From an uncultured Methanomicrobiales archaeon (GTDB lineage Archaea; Thermoplasmatota; Thermoplasmata; Methanomassiliicoccales; Methanomethylophilaceae), in NCBI GenBank assembly GCA_946528255.1, contig CAMMYR010000005.1, forward strand, positions 1-13,636: a DNA stretch of 13,636 nt. The letters are read 5' to 3'. Numbering within the stretch: position 1 is the stretch's first letter; the number at the start of each line of letters is the position of its first letter. Below the pieces are notes generated by a model. It worked only from the letters and a program-made list of their open reading frames with translations, ran no database searches and was not told the DNA's origin. The position numbers and the translations under genes were made by a program. Of this stretch, positions 1 to 7,633 are shown piece by piece.

Positions 1-251
1 CCGCCGATGTCGACGATGACGTTCTTGTTGGAAGTGACTTTGACGGTGATGAAGGACGAGGCTCCGACGGGGACCATGATCTCGTCGCCCTCCTTGGCGT
101 TCTGGAACGCCTTCAGGGCCTCGGCTGTCATGGTGACTTCGTCGAGGGATACGCGGAGGACCTGGACCTGGCGGCTCAGGGCTTCCACTCTCTCCTTGTA
201 CGTCTCCATGGCGGCCATCGCCTGGCGGAGCTCGTTGTCGTCCACTTTCAC
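1..251 (-). CDS. pfdA: Prefoldin alpha subunit, C-terminal part missing (cut by window edge)
   Basis: The reverse strand encodes a frame beginning VKVDDNELRQAMAAMETYKE and still open at position 1. Prefoldin is a cytosolic hexameric chaperone (two alpha, four beta subunits) that hands unfolded proteins to the thermosome. An N-terminal coiled-coil helix (KERVEALSRQVQVLRVSLDE) is followed by the beta-hairpin region with EGDEIMVPVGASSFITVKV, typical of the alpha subunit core; the second helix lies outside the window. The start is a GTG at 251, which shares GTGA with the stop of the upstream LX gene, or a GTG at 245 preceded by a GGTGAG Shine-Dalgarno-like sequence. The overlap with LX indicates translational coupling, and this LX-prefoldin order is a familiar archaeal arrangement. 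Family assignment is secure; the exact start is not. Confidence 0.88.
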   Translation of the reverse strand, partial: MKVDDNELRQAMAAMETYKERVEALSRQVQVLRVSLDEVTMTAEALKAFQNAKEGDEIMVPVGASSFITVKVTSNKNVIVDIG

Positions 252-475
252 TCACCGATCTGGTATTTGACGACGTGGTTGGTGACCTCCTCTGCGGGGA
301 TCTCCTTGACGTCGGTGATGTTGATCTGCCATCTCTTGAGCTTGTGCTTGCTTCCGATGGTGGACAGTGCTTTCTCCTTCACAGCGGCCTCATCCTCGGC
401 AGCCATCTCGACGGAGAAAGGCTGCTGCTTCTGTCTGGGGTCGTCGTACGAACCAGTAACGCGGTATGCTTTCAT
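248..475 (-). CDS. rpl18a: 50S ribosomal protein L18Ae / LX (eL20 family)
   Basis: A 75-residue protein starting MKAYRVTGSYDD and containing KLKRWQINITDVKEIPAEEV. The length and the central KALSTIGSKHKLKRWQI block match archaeal LX, a small large-subunit ribosomal protein related to the eukaryotic L18a N-terminal domain. ATG at 475 is preceded by an AGGT Shine-Dalgarno-like element. The gene ends in a true TGA (248-250) that overlaps the GTG of pfdA, so the two form an operon. This is one of the few genes in the window that retains a conventional stop codon, and it is likely among the most highly expressed. Confidence 0.93.
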   Translation of the reverse strand: MKAYRVTGSYDDPRQKQQPFSVEMAAEDEAAVKEKALSTIGSKHKLKRWQINITDVKEIPAEEVTNHVVKYQIGE

Positions 476-508
476 AGTGATTACCTGTCCGTGGTGAGTT
501 TAAACCCC

Positions 509-533
509 TTATTAAATATTATCCCTATAAAAA
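509..533 (-). promoter_or_regulatory. TATA-type promoter for the LX-pfdA operon
   Basis: Two AT-rich candidates for an archaeal box A lie upstream of the LX start at 475: AATATTTAATAA (520-509) and CTTTTTATAG (533-524), read on the minus strand. The first would place transcription start near 490, the second near 502. The distal one overlaps the T-run of the upstream terminator. Confidence 0.5.
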
Positions 534-552
534 GAGGGGTCGGGCGACCGCC
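528..552 (-). terminator. Hairpin plus T-run terminating the rpn cluster
   Basis: On the minus strand a GC-rich hairpin (stem GGTCG/CGACC at 549-545 and 542-538, loop 544-543) is followed by CTCTTTTTATAG. It sits 11 bases past the TAA of the third rpn-domain ORF and before the LX promoter, so it probably ends the rpn transcript. Confidence 0.5.
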
Positions 553-563
553 CCGGCATTGGA

Positions 564-809
564 TTATTCACTGTGCCAGACTCGCCGAAGTGCCTTTTCG
601 GGCATCTTCGCATCATCCATCTCCGATTGATCCTCCTCCATGAAGTCGAACGCCCTCTTCCCCCGGAGGAATCTCATACAGTAATCGCCGAGCCCGGTCA
701 GATACTGGATCTCGTCCCAATTGAAACCGTATTCCCGCAGTCTCCAGGCAACCTCCAGTTTCCCTTGGATATACATGACACGGTCCCTGCTTTCAGATAT
801 GTCGCTCAT
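564..809 (-). CDS. Free-standing Rpn C-terminal domain, copy C (diverged)
   Basis: A small protein starting MSDISESRDRV that aligns with the C-terminal domain of the nuclease upstream: GKLEVAWRLREYGFNWDEIQ, then TGLGDY and RAFDF match GKLEVALQMWRNGCSWGFIK, TGLNDY and KFDF. It is much more diverged than copy B, so it is an older duplicate that stayed open. I chose ATG 809 because GGAG lies 9 bases upstream; the frame extends to ATG 854, but that start has only an adjacent AGG. The conventional TAA is at 564-566, and an in-frame CGA lies just before it at 584-582. There is no catalytic nuclease domain. The helix-turn-TGL module resembles the C-terminal region of Rpn/PDDEXK-transposase family proteins. 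Possible role: inhibitor of the nuclease, or remnant. Confidence 0.55.
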   Translation of the reverse strand: MSDISESRDRVMYIQGKLEVAWRLREYGFNWDEIQYLTGLGDYCMRFLRGKRAFDFMEEDQSEMDDAKMPEKALRRVWHSE

Positions 810-843
810 TACAGACATCTCCGATCTCTCCCAGTGTATTGCT

Positions 844-1083
844 TCGGTACTCATCCTGGGGGAAGTCGAACACTTCCTCCCTCCAGATGTAGCTCAGGAT
901 GTAGTCGTTAAGTCCGGTTATATCCTTGATGAAATCCCAACTGCAACCTCTCCTCCACATCTGCAGGGCATCTTCCAGTTGCCCGTTGACGAACATGTAG
1001 TCGTCCCTGTCTTTGGATATGCTGTTGAATTCTATCATGTACCTTTCCACCCCTCTGTCCATCTCTATTCCGAGGTTCTCCAT
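844..1083 (-). CDS. Free-standing Rpn C-terminal domain, copy B
   Basis: A 79-residue ORF from ATG 1083 (MENLGIEMDRGVERYMIEFN) to an in-frame CGA at 846-844, repeating the last 79 residues of the nuclease gene at about 87% identity. Under the standard code the frame runs on to a TGA at 793-795, overlapping copy C. It lies 25 bases after the CGA end of the nuclease ORF, in a different reading frame because the repeat period (265 bp) is not a multiple of three. A TGA just upstream in its own frame means it cannot be a continuation of the nuclease by simple readthrough. The Shine-Dalgarno is weak (GTGAGG, about 18 bases upstream). It may be translated alone as a nuclease-free domain, or be a recent non-functional duplicate. 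Confidence 0.5.
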
Positions 1084-1361
1084 CCCCGCCCTGCGGTCTT
1101 TGCCTCACTCGTTCCTCATCCTGTGGGAAGTCGAACTTTTCCTCCCTATAGATGTAGCTCAGGATGTAGTCGTTAAGTCCGGTCATATCCTTGATGAAAC
1201 CCCAACTACAGCCATTCCTCCACATCTGCAGGGCAACTTCCAGTTTCCCGTTGACGCGCATGTAGTCACCGTAATCTTTGGATATGCTGTTGAATTCTAT
1301 CATGTACCTTTCCACCCCTCTGTCCATCTCTATTCCGAGGTTCTCCATCCCGGCCCTGCGT
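844..1361 (-). repeat. Tandem duplication, 265-bp period, of the Rpn C-terminal coding region
   Basis: Positions 851-1096 and 1116-1361 align without gaps at a constant offset of 265 bp, with about 22 mismatches by eye. About 75 bp (roughly 1011-1085 against 1276-1350) are identical, while the rest carries almost all the differences. A third, much older copy lies at about 641-815, offset 220 bp from copy B. Neither 265 nor 220 is a multiple of three, so each copy is read in a different frame. Confidence 0.9.
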
Positions 1362-1957
1362 TCTTCCTCTCCGATCCCCGTTCCCATGGCCCAATCAAGC
1401 ATTTCCAGCAGGCGCGGGATGCCCTCTTCCCTCGGATCCCCGAGGCATATGACGAATATGCGATCGGAGTCCTCATCGGGGAATCTCGCCCCGCCGTTCC
1501 CGAATACCGGGAACTCCGTGAAGCGGAACTCGCGGATGGTGTTCCCCGTTCCTTCGGGCGGATGCATCAGTATCCATATACTGTATGTTCTGTCTTTACA
1601 TATATATTTGTATGATGAAGAGCCCCCGATTCCGCGCTGCTTCCATCCCAGTTCCGCGGAATACATCTTGGCGCGGAGGAGGAGGTAGGATAGCGGGTAC
1701 GGGTTGTTCTGCGGCTCGAGATCGAACCAGAGCCTCACCGTGCCACCGTCCCCGGGGAGCCTGGCCTCGATGATCAGGTCCTTTCTCCCGTTCCCGAAAT
1801 CGTTCTCGATCCCGGGAACCACATCCTCATCCCCCAGCAGAGCCTGCACGCTCTGCTTGTCCATTCCCCTGCATTCGGGCACCAGACCCATGAGGAATTC
1901 GGCGGCGATCGTCCTCAGATGGAGGAATCCCTTGGCCGCCTCGTCCCTCTGCTCCAT
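1109..1957 (-). CDS. Rpn-family PD-(D/E)XK nuclease (recombination-promoting nuclease / putative transposase family)
   Basis: The PD-(D/E)XK core is visible: GRKDLIIEARL supplies the first Asp, and WFDLEPQN supplies the E-x-Q pair. The downstream RAKMYSAEL and TYSIWILM segments are also characteristic of this family, as in E. coli Rpn proteins and the so-called PDDEXK transposases. After about residue 200 comes a separate helical C-terminal domain (MENLGIEMDRGVERY to FDFPQDEE). The start is ATG 1957, with AAAGGT 4 bases upstream; ATG 1975 is in frame but has no good ribosome site. Homology ends at a CGA codon at 1111-1109. Under the standard code the frame continues to 908, translating copy B out of frame into an arginine/glutamine-rich tail. 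An internal ATG at 1348, preceded by GGAGAGGAAG, could start a short C-terminal product. Family call is secure; activity is inferred. Confidence 0.8.
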
Positions 1958-1993
1958 GTCAACCTTTCCGGTCATGGATGCTTACGTTCCGTC

Positions 1994-2008
1994 CAAGTTT
2001 ATAACTTG
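1994..2008. promoter_or_regulatory. Perfect palindrome CAAGTT-TAT-AACTTG in the rpn leader
   Basis: A 6-3-6 inverted repeat lies between the rpn TATA box and its start codon, at or just after the expected transcription start near 2025. Position and symmetry suit an operator for a dimeric repressor. No regulator is identified. Confidence 0.45.
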
Positions 2009-2046
2009 ACTACTGTACGGTTACACTTCGCTCCCGCACTGCGAGA

Positions 2047-2056
2047 GTATATAAAC
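2047..2056 (-). promoter_or_regulatory. TATA box for the rpn cluster
   Basis: GTTTATATAC on the minus strand is a near-ideal archaeal box A, placing transcription start near 2025. It would lie inside the priS coding frame if priS ran to its first conventional stop (1999), which argues that priS really ends earlier. Confidence 0.6.
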
Positions 2057-2163
2057 AACCCCTCGAAAAGCCGCGTTTCGGCGAAGTTCGAACCGGGCCT
2101 GAAAACCAGCCAGTATCCCGGGAACCACCGTTTCCATTGGAGAGGCGGAGCGGATCCGACCAA

Positions 2164-3399
2164 TCGGAACATCTTGTCCTTCTGGCTCTCCTCGGACAGG
2201 TATCCGTAGTCCGCCATCTTCCTGCCCACTAGGAATACCGCGGCGAACTCGGGGACCTCCGTCTCGCCCTTGAGGGAGAAATGCTGCCCGAGCATGTCGA
2301 GCTGCGAGTCCCTGCGCATGGTGATCTTCACCGGATCGTCGCCGTACTCCTTGGGCACGGCCATCTGCAGGGGGTCGAAATCCGTCAGCTCCTGCCTGGT
2401 TATGGGGGTGACCCTGAGCCCGCTCTTCCCGTGCACGGAGCCGGGGAGCCTGATCAGCCTCTTGATGTCCGCGGTGACGGGTTCGTCGACCTCTCCGGAG
2501 AGCCTGTAGGCCACGTCCTCCTTCATGATCTTCACCAGGATGTTCTGGGTGCTGGGGGACAGCATGACCATGGTATTCTTCTCGAACATGGCCTTCCCGT
2601 TCTTGGACACCTCCTTCTTGGCCTGATCCAGGAACGACGTCTTGGTGCCCTTCAGGCTAGGGTATTCGGCCTTGATCTCCGGGAGGTCGTTCTCCTGGAT
2701 GAACTGCACCGTATCCTTCAGGCCGTTCCTCATCCTGAGCTTCCACCCGCCGGAATCCGCCGGCGGTATGAGGCGGTCCTCGTTGACCTTGGTCTTGGTG
2801 CCGGCGGCGGTGGATATCTGGGCGCCGGCGGTCCTCACTATGGGGAATATCCAGTCGATGTCCATGCCGGAGCATGTGATGTAATCCACCAGCTCCCTCC
2901 TCTCCTGGGTCCCCAGGGACATGATGTCCGGGGTGCGGACGTGGGCGTGGTACCCCCTGCCCCCGGAGAATGTGATGTGGACCTGGTCCTCGGAGAATCC
3001 GAGGTCCCCCAGCAGGAAGGAGTCCACCAGGTTGATCATCTCCGATCTGATCTGAAGGAGCATCTCCGCGTAGGTCATCTCCTTGGCGCCGTCCAGGTGG
3101 TCGGCGTCCAGGTCGAAGATCAGCTCCGCTCCGAGCCACTCCTTCTCGTCCATGGTGGGCGCGGCCGGCTTCCTGTAGTAGGATGTGGAGTAGTAGGAGT
3201 GGGCCGGGACGTTGCCGATCATGTACCTCCTGAGGTCGTCGCGGTTCGCGAATCCCAGATGCCTCTGGACGAAGGACTTGTCGAAGAACATGAATCCGAA
3301 CTCCCTGCGGGTGAACCTGTCCGGCAGGATGGGCGTGTTGGCCCGGTAGTACTTCCTGAACGATTTCAGGAGGAAGCGCTGGTTCGAATCCATCTGCAC
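2164..3399 (-). CDS. priS: DNA primase small (catalytic) subunit PriS
   Basis: PriS makes the RNA primers for archaeal DNA replication together with PriL. The catalytic FDLDAD motif (Asp96, Asp98 counted from the GTG) is present, with SGGRGYH at 145-151, the third catalytic region around VDEPVTADIKR (304-314) and RLPGSVHGKSGL (317-328). The family end VPEFAAVFLVGRKMADYG is followed by LSEESQKDKMF and then an in-frame CGA at 2166-2164. Length to that point is about 411 residues, slightly long for PriS. Under the standard code the frame continues 54 codons further to 1999, through a tail with no primase similarity that crosses the rpn TATA box. The start is GTG 3399 or ATG 3393; a TATA element about 26 bases upstream suggests an almost leaderless mRNA. 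Confidence 0.93.
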
Positions 3400-3418
3400 G
3401 GCTCATCTCGTAATAGGT

Positions 3419-3426
3419 TGATATAG
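3419..3426 (-). promoter_or_regulatory. TATA box for priS
   Basis: CTATATCA on the minus strand lies about 26 bases before the GTG 3399 / ATG 3393 pair, so transcription would start at or next to the start codon (leaderless). Confidence 0.45.
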
Positions 3427-3509
3427 ATGTTCTACGCCCCCGCTAATCGTCATACCTTTTTGCGAAACCGATTAAACCGTCATGGGGGATTAGGGTCCGG
3501 AGGAATCCG

Positions 3510-4340
3510 ATGGCGGCCCGCGTACCGGCTTACGACAACCACTTCCACATGAGCCCATCCGGCAGGAACATCGACGCCCTGAAGGAGTTCGAGGCCGCCG
3601 GGGGCACCGGTATCACCCTGGTCACGCTCCCGTATGCGGAGGTCCCGATAAGGGATGCGTCCGATTTCGCCGATTCATTCGAGATAACGTTCAGGCTGGC
3701 CGAGAGGGCCAGGGAGGAGACCTCCCTGGAGGTCAACGTGGCCGTCGGGCCGTATCCGATAATCCTCCTGGGATTGGCGGAGGCCTACGGCCTGGATAGG
3801 GCCGAGGAGATAATGATCGGAGGGATGGAGATCGCCGCCAGGGCCGTGGAGGAGGGCAGGGCGGTCGCCATGGGCGAGATCGGCAGGCCGCACTTCCCGG
3901 TCCCCGCGGAGATCTGGGACGCTTCGAACAGGGTCCTGGAGAGGGGTTTCGAGCTAGCGCGCGAGGTCGGATGCCCGGCGATCATCCACTGCGAATCCGA
4001 TGCGGATACGATGTCCTCGCTCGGTGCGATAGCCGACAGTGCCAGGCTCCCGAGGGAGATGGTGATAAAGCACCACTGCGACCCGCTGGTGACCGATGAG
4101 GAGACCAAGGGCCTGATGCCATCGATACCCGCTTCCAAATCCTTACTGAAGGAGGCGCTGCCCAAGGGCAACCGCTTCATGATCGAGACCGATTACATCG
4201 ACGATCCTTCGAAGCCGGCCATGATGATGCCGCCGGCGACGGTCCCGAAGAAGGTTGCCGCATGGGTGGCGCAGGGGGTCCCCGAGGAGACGATCTTCAG
4301 GATCAACAGGGACATACCGGAGCGCTACTATAACAGGCGA
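3510..4340 (+). CDS. TatD-related metal-dependent hydrolase
   Basis: A TIM-barrel hydrolase of the amidohydrolase/TatD type. Expected metal ligands are all visible: His11 and His13 in DNHFHM, Glu123 in MGEIGRPH, His160 in AIIHCESD, His188/189 in IKHHCD and Asp228 in IETDYIDD. Family members are divalent-metal hydrolases, some acting as DNases; the substrate here is unknown. ATG 3510 has a strong GGAGG at 3499-3503. The barrel ends with TIFRINRDIPERYYNR, the usual TatD C-terminus, and the next codon is CGA (4338-4340), giving 276 residues. The conventional stop is a TAA at 4386-4388 after 15 more codons (NPAGCLASCSNGRVN) that look non-homologous. It is divergent from priS and transcribed alone. 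Confidence 0.85.
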
Positions 4341-4388
4341 AACCCCGCAGGATGCCTGGCTAGTTGTTCCAATGGTCGTGTGAACTAA

Positions 4389-4433
4389 GGAAACGTATCA
4401 TTTTGGGAAAAAACAAACCTCGGAAACGTATGA
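4389..4433. repeat. Direct repeat GGAAACGTAT spaced 33 bp
   Basis: GGAAACGTATCA (4389-4400) and GGAAACGTATGA (4422-4433) recur with a 33-bp start-to-start distance, about three DNA turns, in an AT-richer intergenic stretch between the TatD-like and MBL genes. They could be sites for a regulator of the MBL gene, whose TATA box lies about 90 bp further on. The remainder of 4341-4561 shows no gene. Confidence 0.35.
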
Positions 4434-4524
4434 TCACGACCAAGTCAGATGCTCACTCAACTCGTTTGTCGCAATCAGGTCAAAAAACCCTCCGCTCCCT
4501 CACCGCGGCGAACTCCTTCGGCTA

Positions 4525-4533
4525 ACTATATAC
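4525..4533 (+). promoter_or_regulatory. TATA box for the MBL-fold gene
   Basis: ACTATATAC lies 29-37 bases before ATG 4562. The expected transcription start is near 4556, leaving a leader of only a few bases, consistent with the absence of a Shine-Dalgarno. Confidence 0.55.
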
Positions 4534-4561
4534 GAGATAATCAGGATAGGCTCCCGATAAG

Positions 4562-5302
4562 ATGGTCACTATCAGGTGCGTTTACGACGAGGGCGCCATC
4601 GAGGACACCCCTCTGATCGGTGCCAAAGGCACATCCTTCGTCATCGAATCCGAAGGGAAGAGGCTGATGTTCGACACCGGTCTCCGCCACAGGTACCTCA
4701 TACACAACATGGAGCACCTGGAGATCCCCGTGGATTCCATTGACGCCCTGGCGATATCGCAGACCAATCCCGACAACTGCAGGGCCCTCGGCGGCTTCCT
4801 GGAGGCGAGGGAGTCCCCCGTGGACGTCTACTGCCCCGCGGAGCTCCGCATCGCGAAGAAGGGGCTGTTCGGCAAGGGCGTATCCGAGGAGGCGTCCCAG
4901 AAGGCGGTATTCAAGGATGAGGAGGGCTGGATCGAGATGATCCCGAAGGTCTGGCTCTCGCCCAGGATGGAATACACCAACGGGTACTCGGAGAGGTTCC
5001 TCGCTATCGACGGTAAGAAGCTGGCCCTCGTCAGCGGCCGCTGCATGGCCGGCCCCGATGTGATCCTGGCGGAAGCCGCCGCCAAGTTCGGGAGGAAGCC
5101 CTCGATGTTCGTGGGGTCGCTGCTCCTGGTCAAGAAGATGAAGGAGGAGGCGTCTCGCTACGCACAGCAGTTCACCGATATGGGGGTCTCGGACATATAC
5201 CTCAACCACTGCACCACGCCCGAAGCCATGACCAACCTCAGGGTGATCCTCGGGCTGAGGGGCGTCAAGGATTTCTATGTGGGCGAGAGCCTGGAAGTGC
5301 GA
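4562..5302 (+). CDS. Metallo-beta-lactamase-fold protein with degraded metal site (probable pseudo-enzyme)
   Basis: The scaffold matches MBL-fold hydrolases related to the dihydropteroate/RFAP-type group: TSFVIESEGKRLMFDTG (24-40), IDALAISQTNPDN (60-72), LALVSGRCMAG (155-164) and IYLNHCTTPEA (212-222). In active relatives the second block reads S-H-x-H-x-D-H; here it is S66-Q-T-N-P-D-N72, so all three histidines are replaced. The later GCsHpG and GGfHL positions read GRCMAG and GSLLL. Only Asp71 and the His216-Cys pair remain recognisable. A catalytic zinc or iron site is therefore unlikely, and a binding or regulatory role is more plausible. The protein should end at FYVGESLEV (246 residues), where CGA lies at 5300-5302, followed 2 bases later by a hairpin. 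The conventional TAA is at 5342-5344, 14 codons further. Confidence 0.75.
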
Positions 5303-5304
5303 AC

Positions 5305-5317
5305 CCGCCTACGGCGG
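5305..5317 (+). terminator. Short hairpin directly after the MBL gene
   Basis: CCGCC-TAC-GGCGG forms a perfect 5-bp stem two bases after the terminal CGA, before an AT-rich stretch. It lies inside the coding frame if translation continues to TAA 5342. Weak as a terminator because no clean T-run follows. Confidence 0.35.
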
Positions 5318-5335
5318 TACGGTCCGTTTCATGAA

Positions 5336-5349
5336 AATATTTAAATAAA
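5336..5349 (+). promoter_or_regulatory. TATA region for htpX
   Basis: AATATTTAAATAAAA is a strong AT-rich box A candidate. A start 26 bases downstream falls at about 5369, next to the ATG at 5370; an AGGTG element (5359-5363) is also present for any longer leader. It probably drives htpX-MATE-hemK. Confidence 0.55.
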
Positions 5350-5369
5350 AAGTATGTTAGGTGTTCACT

Positions 5370-6245
5370 ATGTCATTCTGGCGTCTCAGAACAGCGAGCA
5401 TGTTCGTTGCCATGACCCTCCTGCTCATAGCGGTGGGGGCACTGGTGGGATACTTCGTGCACAACGTGTACTACGGCATGCTCATAATGATGGCCGTGGG
5501 CATCCTGTTCAACCTCTACGCCTACTTCGGATCGAAGTCAATGGCGCTGAGGGCGAACAAGGTGCACCTCATCACCCGCGACGAGGAGCCCAGGCTCTAT
5601 GACACCGTGCAGAGGCTCGCCGAGAAGGCCGGCCTCCCCATGCCCGAGGTCGGGATCTCCGAGGTCCCCATGCCCAACGCGTTCGCCACCGGCAGGAACC
5701 CCAAGAACGCGGCCGTGGTCGCCACCAGGCCGCTGCTCAACATGCTGACCGACGAGGAGCTGGAGGGAGTGATAGCGCACGAGCTGTCCCACGTGAAGAA
5801 CAGGGACATCCTCGTCATGTCCGTGGCCGCGACCATGGCATCCATCCTGTCCTACGCGGTGACCATGACCATGTGGTCCCAGGTGTTCAACAACAGGGAC
5901 AACGGAGCCGGCCTGGCCATAGCCGTGGCGGCATACATCCTCGTGCCCATAGCGGCCATGCTGGTCCAGCTGGGGGTCTCCAGGAACCGCGAGTACCTGG
6001 CGGACGAGACCGGGGCGAGGCTCACCGGCAAGCCGATGGCCCTCGCCAGCGCGCTCACCAGGATCGAGGGCGGATGCTCCAGCAGCAACAACGATTACAA
6101 CAGGACCGCCTACGAGAGCCTGTGGATCGCCAATCCCTTCGGGGAGAAGAAGAGCGTCATGGTAAGCCTCTTCCGCACCCACCCCACCACCGAGAACCGC
6201 ATCGCGAGGCTCAGGGAGATCGACAGGGAGCTGAACGGCTACCGA
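5370..6245 (+). CDS. htpX: Membrane zinc metalloprotease HtpX (M48 family)
   Basis: HtpX is an integral-membrane protease that degrades misfolded membrane proteins. Two N-terminal membrane helices (about 10-30 and 36-54) precede the protease domain with HELSH at 137-141 (zinc ligands His137 and His141, catalytic Glu138). Two further helices (about 148-170 and 180-203) are followed by NREYLADE (206-213), which supplies the third zinc ligand Glu208. The C-terminal block THPTTENRIARLREIDRE is the usual family end. ATG 5370 is chosen over GTG 5361 because AGGTG sits 6 bases upstream. After LNGY the next codon is CGA (6243-6245), giving 291 residues. Under the standard code the frame runs to a TGA at 6351-6353, overlapping the MATE gene by 94 bases. 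The MATE ribosome site GAAGGA begins immediately after the CGA. Confidence 0.92.
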
Positions 6246-6259
6246 GAAGGAAAACTCAT

Positions 6260-7633
6260 ATGGACACCTCGAAAGACCTGGAGACGATGCTGGGGAACCC
6301 CCGTAAGGCCATCCGCTCGATGGCGGTCCCCCTGCTGGTCTCCTTCCTGGTGATCCAGATAAACATGTTCGTGGACACCGCCTGGTGCTCCGGACTGGGT
6401 TCCGATGCGAGCTCCGCGGTGTCCACGATAGTCCCCATCTATTGGATCATTAGCGGCGTGGGCACGGCCGTAGGAGTCGGTGCATCCACCGCCATAGCCA
6501 GATGCCTCGGGAGGCACGATAAGGCCCAGGCCAATTCCCTCGCGGCGCAGACCGTGATCATCACACTGGCGATATCCCTCGCATCGATCCCGGCGATCTT
6601 CGTCCTCATAGACCCGGTCATCTCCGTCATAGGCGCATCGGACATCCGCGACCTCTGCTTCTGGTACATCCTGCCGATAATCCTGATGTCGGTGTTCATC
6701 ATGATGGAGGGCGCCCTGGCCGGGATCATGAGGTCCGAGGGCGCGGCCAAGAAGGCCATGTCCATGCTGATCGTCTCCGCATGCGTCAACCTCGTCGTGG
6801 ACCCGTTCCTCATCTACACCATGGACATGGGCCTGGAGGGGGCCGGGTGGGCCACCGGGATATCCGCGGTGGCATCGACCGCCCTGGGGCTGTACTGGCT
6901 ATTCTCGAGGCACACCTATCTGACCCCCTCGCTCAGGGGGATCCGGTTCAGGAGGTCCGAGGTATCGGACATAATGTACGTGGGATTCCCGAAATCCGTG
7001 GAGACCATCCTCATCGCCTCCATGTCGCTGATACAGAGGATATTCGTGGTGGCCGTGGGAGGGGTCCTCGGCGCCATGCTCTACAACATCCCCTGGAGGT
7101 ACGTCACGCTGGCCTGCGTGGTGTCCCTGGCGGTCTCCTCCGCATTGGTCCCTGTGTGCTCCGCGGCCCTCGGGGCCAGGGATACGGCCAAGGCCATGGA
7201 CGGGTATCTTTACTCAGTGAAGCTGACCGCAGGGATCATGGCATGCGTCGCCGTGGTGACGTTCGTCTTCGCGGAGTTCCTGATGATGCCCTTCACCTAC
7301 TCCCCCACGATGGAGGAGCTGAGGCCGGAGCTGGTGCACGTCCTGAGGATCTACTCGCTGCTGATAGTGTTCATGGGCATGATCGACATAGGATCGGCCA
7401 TACTGCAATCGCTCAGGAAGGCGGCCATATCCATGTGGTCCGCATTCGTGAGGAACCTGTTCCTGATCGGCCTTCTGTACATAGCCAGCGGCATATCGAT
7501 GGATGCCGTGTACTGGGCCGTGGTGATCACGGAGGCCTTCGGGGCCTTCATCATGCTGTACCCGGCGTACATCGCGGCAAGGAACTATTCCAGATTGAAT
7601 CCGCCGCAGAGGGGGGATGCCGACGGAGTACGA
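6260..7633 (+). CDS. MATE-family multidrug/Na+ (H+) antiporter
   Basis: A polytopic transporter with about twelve hydrophobic helices in two six-helix halves. The N-terminus GNPRKAIRSMAVPLLVSF, then FVDTAWCSGLGSDA and the repeated half beginning VGFPKSVETILIA, is the standard MATE layout. Members expel drugs and organic cations using an ion gradient; the substrate is not predictable. ATG 6260 follows GAAGGA with 8-base spacing and lies 14 bases after the htpX CGA, so the genes are co-transcribed. Hydrophobic homology stops at AARNYSRLNPPQRGD; CGA follows at 7631-7633 (457 residues), overlapping the first codons of hemK. Under the standard code the frame stays open to 8188, adding about 184 residues that are only the shadow of hemK in another frame. 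Confidence 0.9.

Noticed and set aside
908..1108. Functional tail of the nuclease after residue 288
   Set aside because: It is the out-of-frame translation of copy B (Arg/Gln/Gly-rich), produced by the 265-bp period not being a multiple of three.
2078..2100. tRNA T-loop-like GGTTCGAAC on the minus strand
   Set aside because: Flanking bases do not form a T-stem and no acceptor or anticodon arms can be folded around it.
1999..2163. Genuine C-terminal extension of PriS
   Set aside because: The tail has no recognisable primase features and runs over the rpn TATA box and palindrome region; the family end fits the CGA at 2164.
2281..3426. Long plus-strand open frame opposite priS
   Set aside because: It is the antisense shadow of priS, biased by GC-rich codons, with no recognisable family motif.
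7608..7620. G-run (7611-7616) as a programmed or erroneous frameshift at the MATE end
   Set aside because: A single-gene frameshift would not explain ten other genes lacking a stop with CGA at the end, and the CGA lies a few codons further on without any shift.
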